NCBI GenBank assembly: GCA_031257725.1
Contig: JAIROD010000722.1
Span: 1-9,650, forward strand
Length of the DNA: 9,650 nucleotides
Reading direction: 5' to 3'
From: Planctomycetaceae bacterium
GTDB lineage: Bacteria; Planctomycetota; Planctomycetia; Pirellulales; Thermoguttaceae
The position numbers and the translations under genes were made by a program. The notes beneath the pieces are model-generated. The model was not told where the DNA came from. It was given only the letters and a program-made list of their open reading frames with translations, and ran no database searches. Of this stretch, positions 6,819 through 9,650 are shown in pieces (positions within the stretch are counted from its first letter, which is position 1; each line of letters starts with the position of its first letter).

Positions 6819-6890
6819 AGCGGCACTGGGATTCGAACCCCGGACACGTGGATTATGATTCCACTGGTACGCCACCAGATAATCCGTTTA
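6819..6890 (-). pseudogene. tRNA-like remnant (CAT anticodon), possible attachment site
   Basis: Read on the minus strand, the 3' half resembles a tRNA. The anticodon arm is GTGGA-ATCATAA-TCCAC (6848-6864), with U33 and anticodon CAT (Met or Ile2 type). It is followed by a five-base variable loop and the T arm CGGGG-TTCGAAT-CCCAG (6826-6842), which has one mismatched pair. The 5' half is poor: the D-like arm TGG-TGGCGTA-CCA lacks usual D-loop bases, the region that should be the acceptor 5' strand (near 6883-6889) does not pair with TGCCGCT at the 3' side, and no CCA is encoded. It is therefore probably not a working tRNA. A 3' tRNA half beside a tyrosine recombinase gene is what the distal end of an element integrated in a tRNA gene looks like; that reading is inference. 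Confidence 0.45.
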
Positions 6891-6987
6891 ATCGGCATAG
6901 ATTGACGTAAAATACCATATAATCGGAACTTGGACAAGCCTAATTGTAAGTGTGAAACTAGATAAAACAAACGGAGATTAACGATAA

Positions 6988-7437
6988 TTATTTGACGCCT
7001 GCGGTACGCCGAAGGGCTTCCATTTCCTTTTCTTTGTTCGGCGGGAATCGCCTCTCGGATCTCTTCATTGATCTCGACATTTTCAAGTAATTTGTCAATT
7101 TTTTTGAGATTTTCCTCCGCTTGGCGGTTGATACGCTCCATTCGTTCCTTTTTGATGGTTTCCAATTGCTCTTTTTTAGAAATTGCCTCCATGATTCGTT
7201 CCTCAAGAATTTGGTTGACACGTTCTTCTATTTCCTCAACTGACGTAGTGATTATTGTTTCGTCAGATTCGGGGATTTTTTTTTTGGGGGGGGGGGGGGG
7301 GTAATTTTCCACTTGGAAATAATAGGAAATTGCATAATACGTTTTATGTTTTGTAACCGTAATTTCCGTATTTCAGGAAATTGTTCCTGAAATAACGGCG
7401 AAACATTAGGGTTAATTTTTTTGCGTTTTTGTTTCAT
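6988..7437 (-). pseudogene. Coiled-coil protein gene, frame-broken at a G16/T10 tract
   Basis: ATG 7437 has AAGGA about eight bases upstream and lies 27 bases after the integrase stop, so the two are likely one operon. The first frame (MKQKRKKINPNVSPLFQEQF...) runs through Pro5-Lys3, encoded by C16A10, then stops at 7252. The continuation lies in the other frame: IPESDETIITTSVEEIEERV and about 60 highly charged heptad-like residues with strong coiled-coil character. Near 7045-7050 the frame appears to break a second time. The first frame resumes there and ends convincingly with NKEKEMEALRRTAGVK and stop at 6988, while the other frame runs on through the tRNA remnant. One extra C (or two fewer) at the tract and one fewer C near 7048 would give one protein of about 149 residues. 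No family is recognised. It may be a decaying gene, a phase-variable gene in its off state, or a gene with assembly errors. Confidence 0.55.
7286..7301 (-). repeat. G16 (mRNA C16) homopolymer tract, adjoining T10 (mRNA A10)
   Basis: Sixteen G (7286-7301) preceded by ten T (7276-7285) on the plus strand encode Pro5-Lys3 in both usable frames of the coiled-coil gene. The preceding 45 codons and the following coiled coil are in different frames at the present length. A gain of one base or loss of two would join them. This is the longest homopolymer in the window. Confidence 0.9.
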
Positions 7438-7464
7438 AGAATTATCCTTAAGAAATGTTAAATA

Positions 7465-8640
7465 TTACTCAATACGATCTTGCAACATAATGTTTTCATT
7501 TTCTTCTTCGAGTTTGAGAATTGTTAAAACAGTGCCTCCCGGCGTTCTTACAATGATGTCCGATTTTTCTAATCTGTTTGTTTCGTTAAGGTAAAACTGG
7601 ATTATTTCACTCTTGGAATGAAACTGAAACGCCGGTGCAATATGAACTTTCGGCAACTCTTCCGGTTCCAGTTCCGGCGGCGGTGTAACCGTTTCGTTTT
7701 TAGGTATCGGTACAACAATTTTGTTCACCATGTTTTGTGTTTTGGGACGACAATAATGTTTCAATGTTGTGTTAATATCCTCATGATCCATGTGCGCTTG
7801 TAGCTGTAAAACATCGGCACCAGCGAGTAAAGCAAGTTCACCGGAAAACCTTTTTATGTCGTGTAATCCCATTTTAATACCTGCGGTTTCTTCCGCTTTG
7901 TGCCAACATTTGTACCATGTTTTATTACAGTGAACCCACTCGAATATTTTTTCACTACTATTCCATGAAATATTGTGTGGACGTATTTGTTCAAGATATT
8001 CAATTAATTCTGTTTTAATCGGTTTATAACGGTTTTTGCTTTTTTTATCAATTTCAGAACGAATTTTTACATACATTTCTTGTCGGTTAATATCTCGCCA
8101 TTCAATACCAAGTACTGCTTCTCTTCGTACTGCTACAATTGAAACGAAAACCATAATTGCCTGCCAAAAAAGCGGACGTTTTTCTTGAGGCAAATAAATC
8201 GGGAATTCTGTTTCATTACTGAATGCGTTAAAAAGTGATTGAAATTCTTCGTCGCTAAATTCAGGCGGGGCTTTTAATTCAAAATCCGGAGGAGAAAAAT
8301 AAGGATAGTAATTTAAAAGATTTTTAGCGTCACGATTTTTCGGACCAGCCGGTCCAAGTTTCGTAAATATTGCATTGAGTTCACGGCAATGCTTATGAAT
8401 TGTTGCCGGTTCTAATCCTTTTTCTTCGAGTTTCTTAACAAACTCCGTACCGTACAAGTTCACTTCAAATATCGTAGGATCATCAAAAAGTTTAACCAAC
8501 TTATTGATGGAAATACGATAGGAACGAAGTGTTTCTTCTGAGGCTTTCGTTAAGTACGTAGGTACGTACACAAATTCTGAGATTTTCATAGATCGAGTGA
8601 AATAAAAATAGGTAGTTCCCGTGACGGAACCGTGTGGCAC
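7465..8640 (-). CDS. Tyrosine recombinase (phage-type integrase) with atypical active-site spacing
   Basis: A 391-residue tyrosine recombinase that would catalyse site-specific integration or excision. A SAM-like N-terminal core-binding domain spans roughly residues 20-110. The catalytic domain follows, with Arg I R172 in AVRREAVLGIEW, hairpin lysines in DKKSKNRYKPI (about 199-206), box II HDIKRFSGELALLAGAD from H260, then H286 in HMDHED and Y296 in NTTLKHY. Two details are unusual: the standard Arg II position (H+3) is Lys263 with Arg next at 264, and the nucleophile is at H286+10 where +9 is usual, the +9 residue being His. About 95 residues follow the tyrosine, Pro/Glu-rich then charged, of unknown role. 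The GTG at 8640 gives this length. ATG 8589 (MKISEFVYVPTYL) fits the domain start better; neither has a strong ribosome site. It lies upstream of, and probably in operon with, the broken coiled-coil gene. Confidence 0.85.
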   Translation of the reverse strand: MPHGSVTGTTYFYFTRSMKISEFVYVPTYLTKASEETLRSYRISINKLVKLFDDPTIFEVNLYGTEFVKKLEEKGLEPATIHKHCRELNAIFTKLGPAGPKNRDAKNLLNYYPYFSPPDFELKAPPEFSDEEFQSLFNAFSNETEFPIYLPQEKRPLFWQAIMVFVSIVAVRREAVLGIEWRDINRQEMYVKIRSEIDKKSKNRYKPIKTELIEYLEQIRPHNISWNSSEKIFEWVHCNKTWYKCWHKAEETAGIKMGLHDIKRFSGELALLAGADVLQLQAHMDHEDINTTLKHYCRPKTQNMVNKIVVPIPKNETVTPPPELEPEELPKVHIAPAFQFHSKSEIIQFYLNETNRLEKSDIIVRTPGGTVLTILKLEEENENIMLQDRIE

Positions 8641-8698
8641 TAACTCGCCTCGCGATTCTAATGTTACAGAAATATAGATTACAATACAAGAGGGAACC

Positions 8699-8791
8699 GA
8701 AAATTTTTTTCAGATTTTTTTCCCTGTCCGTCAAAAAATTACGAAAAAACCGTCATTTTTAAGGTTTGGCGGGAGAAAAAAATTTTTGAGA
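8699..8791 (+). repeat. Left copy of 93-bp AT-rich direct repeat
   Basis: Identical to 9434-9526 except for about three bases, with no gaps and a constant offset of 735. It is full of A and T runs (GAAAATTTTTTTC at the left, GAAAAAAATTTTTGAG at the right) around a unique core CCCTGTCCGTC. It lies in the divergent region between the integrase gene and the small plus-strand cassette, so it may carry regulatory sites for both. A-tract phasing suggests intrinsically bent DNA. Confidence 0.9.
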
Positions 8792-8859
8792 AAAAGTGAA
8801 AATTTTTTTGCTTTTGGTTAATTGTGTGGTAGAGTATTCCAAGTATCTCAAAATTATCC

Positions 8860-8887
8860 TTGAAGATTCCCGCAATATCGTTATAAT
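8860..8887 (+). promoter_or_regulatory. Promoter of the two-gene cassette
   Basis: TTGAAG (8860-8865, four of six) lies 16 bases before a perfect TATAAT (8882-8887). Transcription should begin near 8894, only about six bases before ATG 8900, so the first gene's mRNA may be nearly leaderless. This fits the absence of a clear Shine-Dalgarno. Confidence 0.5.
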
Positions 8888-8899
8888 TGGGAAAACATT

Positions 8900-9082
8900 A
8901 TGGAGATTGATATTCATTATCGAATCAGCCGCACCGAAACAACCAGCGATAAAGAAATCGCCCCAAAAGCCCTCTTAGAAAAAAAAGAGGTGGTTCGTAT
9001 TGTCCGAACCCGTTATGTTTCCGGCGAAACACTCGTTGTGCTTAGTACCTTAACCGAAATCAAACACATTAAACACCTTTAA
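8900..9082 (+). CDS. Small hypothetical protein (60 aa)
   Basis: A 60-residue mixed-charge protein, not recognised. It is rich in Glu, Lys, Thr and Ile, and its second half (VVRIVRTRYVSGETLVVLSTL) looks like paired beta strands with a turn at SGET. It has no signal peptide, membrane segment or cysteine. It has its own promoter about 12 bases upstream and ends six bases before the ribbon-helix-helix gene, so the pair is an operon. A regulatory, antitoxin-partner or recombination-accessory role is possible from context only. The start is chosen because the ATG follows the promoter directly. Confidence 0.5.
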   Translation: MEIDIHYRISRTETTSDKEIAPKALLEKKEVVRIVRTRYVSGETLVVLSTLTEIKHIKHL

Positions 9083-9088
9083 AAAACC

Positions 9089-9313
9089 ATGCCAAAAACC
9101 AAAACAACTAAACGTAAACATGCCGGAAGACCGCCGTTGCCCAAAAACAAACGGCGTGATCAACAAATTAGCGTTCGTCTTTCTATTGATGAGTTGAAAG
9201 AACTAGAGGTTGCGGTTCACGATCAGATAGTTGCTGAAGCTGCACGTGAGATCTTGCTGGAAGCCGCCAAACGCCGAATCAAACAGCAACAAAAATCTAA
9301 AAAATCCGCCTAA
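9089..9313 (+). CDS. Ribbon-helix-helix DNA-binding protein with AT-hook-like N-terminus
   Basis: A 74-residue, very basic protein. Residues 1-23 are Lys/Arg-rich with an AT-hook-like AGRPPLPKNKRR. Residues 25-32 (QQISVRLS) form the expected DNA-contacting strand of a ribbon-helix-helix fold. Helix A follows (IDELKELEVAV) and helix B is near 47-63, then a Lys/Gln tail. Such proteins dimerise and bind short palindromic or repeated operators, often their own promoter. The preceding gene ends six bases upstream. Three related 21-bp motifs begin three bases after its stop, and AT-rich direct repeats flank the cassette; either could be its target. The CopG/Arc-type call rests on pattern, not a search. 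Confidence 0.65.
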   Translation: MPKTKTTKRKHAGRPPLPKNKRRDQQISVRLSIDELKELEVAVHDQIVAEAAREILLEAAKRRIKQQQKSKKSA

Positions 9314-9315
9314 TT

Positions 9316-9403
9316 GTCTTGAACGATGATTTTTTTGATTGAGTGAAGGACGATGATTAAAAAAATCATAGTTTAAGACATCAAATAAATCACAGTTCAA
9401 GAC
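9316..9403 (+). repeat. Three 21-bp iteron-like motifs (one inverted, two direct)
   Basis: A motif of the form GTCTTGAAC-x-ATGATT plus T-run occurs at 9316-9336 (plus), and inverted at 9359-9379 and 9383-9403. Each pair compared matches at about 18 of 21 bases. The last two start 24 bases apart on the same strand. The first and second form an inverted pair that could fold as a long stem after the RHH gene stop, so a terminator role is also possible. Regular spacing next to a DNA-binding protein gene suggests operator or iteron sites. Confidence 0.65.
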
Positions 9404-9433
9404 GCTGTAACCTCAAATATCCGGAGTCCACCG

Positions 9434-9526
9434 GAAAATTTTTTTCAGATTTTTTTCCCTGTCCGTCAAAAAATTACGAAAAAGCCGTTATTTTTAAGGT
9501 TTGGCGGGCGAAAAAAATTTTTGAGA
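9434..9526 (+). repeat. Right copy of 93-bp AT-rich direct repeat
   Basis: Direct-orientation partner of 8699-8791, about 97% identical. The two copies bracket both small genes and the iteron-like motifs. Bases 9527-9650 beyond it hold no supported gene. They contain a nested inverted sequence around 9545-9585 (CCGGAT ... GATTTTTCC, T-run, GGAAAATC ... CCGG) and an unassigned GC-richer end. Confidence 0.9.
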
Positions 9527-9650
9527 CTGGCAAAAATTTTGATGCCGGATTAAAAGATTTTTCCGTTTTTTTGGAAAATCACCGGAATTTTTATTGTTCG
9601 TTAGAAAGGTAATCCCGCGCGAAGGCGGCAATAGTTTTGTTGGCGATTTT

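Noticed and set aside
6819..6890. Functional tRNA-Met or tRNA-Ile gene
   Set aside because: The acceptor stem cannot be formed, the D arm lacks standard features, the T stem has a mismatch and no CCA is encoded.
6702..6905. Plus-strand ORF ending with GIRTPDTWIMIPLV
   Set aside because: That sequence is the translation of the antisense of the tRNA-like T and anticodon arms, a common false protein.
6902..6923. TTGACG and TATAAT as a promoter
   Set aside because: The spacing is only ten bases, far from the 16-18 required.
6988..7221. 77-codon Lys/Arg/Ser-rich ORF as an independent protein
   Set aside because: Most of it is a shadow of the coiled-coil frame; only its last 18 or so residues look like genuine coding sequence, treated here as the C-terminus of the broken gene.
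8900..9313. Classical toxin-antitoxin pair
   Set aside because: The second protein is RHH-like, but the first shows no recognisable toxin motif (RelE, Doc, PIN or MazF type), so the call cannot be supported.

Overview
The window looks like part of a fairly AT-rich chromosome of a planctomycete-type bacterium, possibly a metagenome-derived contig. The best markers are a DUF1559 protein (prepilin-type N-terminus plus a C-terminal H-x9-DG motif) followed by a small lipoprotein with a regulatory-like beta-sandwich start, a pair very common in Planctomycetes. No species can be named from the sequence alone.

Layout. Bases 12-2428 form a self-contained block: two 105-bp repeats in inverted orientation (about 94% identical) enclose a consensus sigma70 promoter and two overlapping genes, an AAA15-type ATPase (RloA/AbiLi-like) and an RloB/AbiLii-like Toprim-type protein. 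This is a probable two-gene anti-phage or abortive-infection module. Bases 2472-4535 hold the lipoprotein and the DUF1559 gene on the minus strand, with a good promoter. The DUF1559 gene has a G13 tract near its 5' end, and the only start codon with a strong ribosome site lies out of frame with the prepilin domain. Bases 4567-5261 are gene-poor and filled with palindromic, MITE-like and tandem repeats. Bases 5262-6656 encode an orphan LutB (iron-sulfur protein of L-lactate oxidation) without lutA or lutC beside it.

From about 6724 to the right end the window looks like the end of an integrated element. It has a hairpin, the 3' half of a tRNA-like sequence (a possible attachment-site remnant), a frame-broken coiled-coil gene carrying a G16 tract, a tyrosine recombinase with unusual active-site spacing, and a two-gene cassette (an unknown 60-residue protein and a ribbon-helix-helix protein). 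The cassette is bracketed by 93-bp AT-rich direct repeats and followed by three 21-bp iteron-like motifs.

The most interesting signals are: (1) two long poly-G/C tracts, each sitting in the 5' half of a gene exactly where the reading frame is broken, suggesting phase-variable switching or homopolymer errors; (2) the inverted-repeat-bounded RloAB defence cassette; (3) the integrase, RHH protein, iteron and direct-repeat assembly next to a tRNA remnant. Function assignments rest on motifs read by eye; no database search was run.
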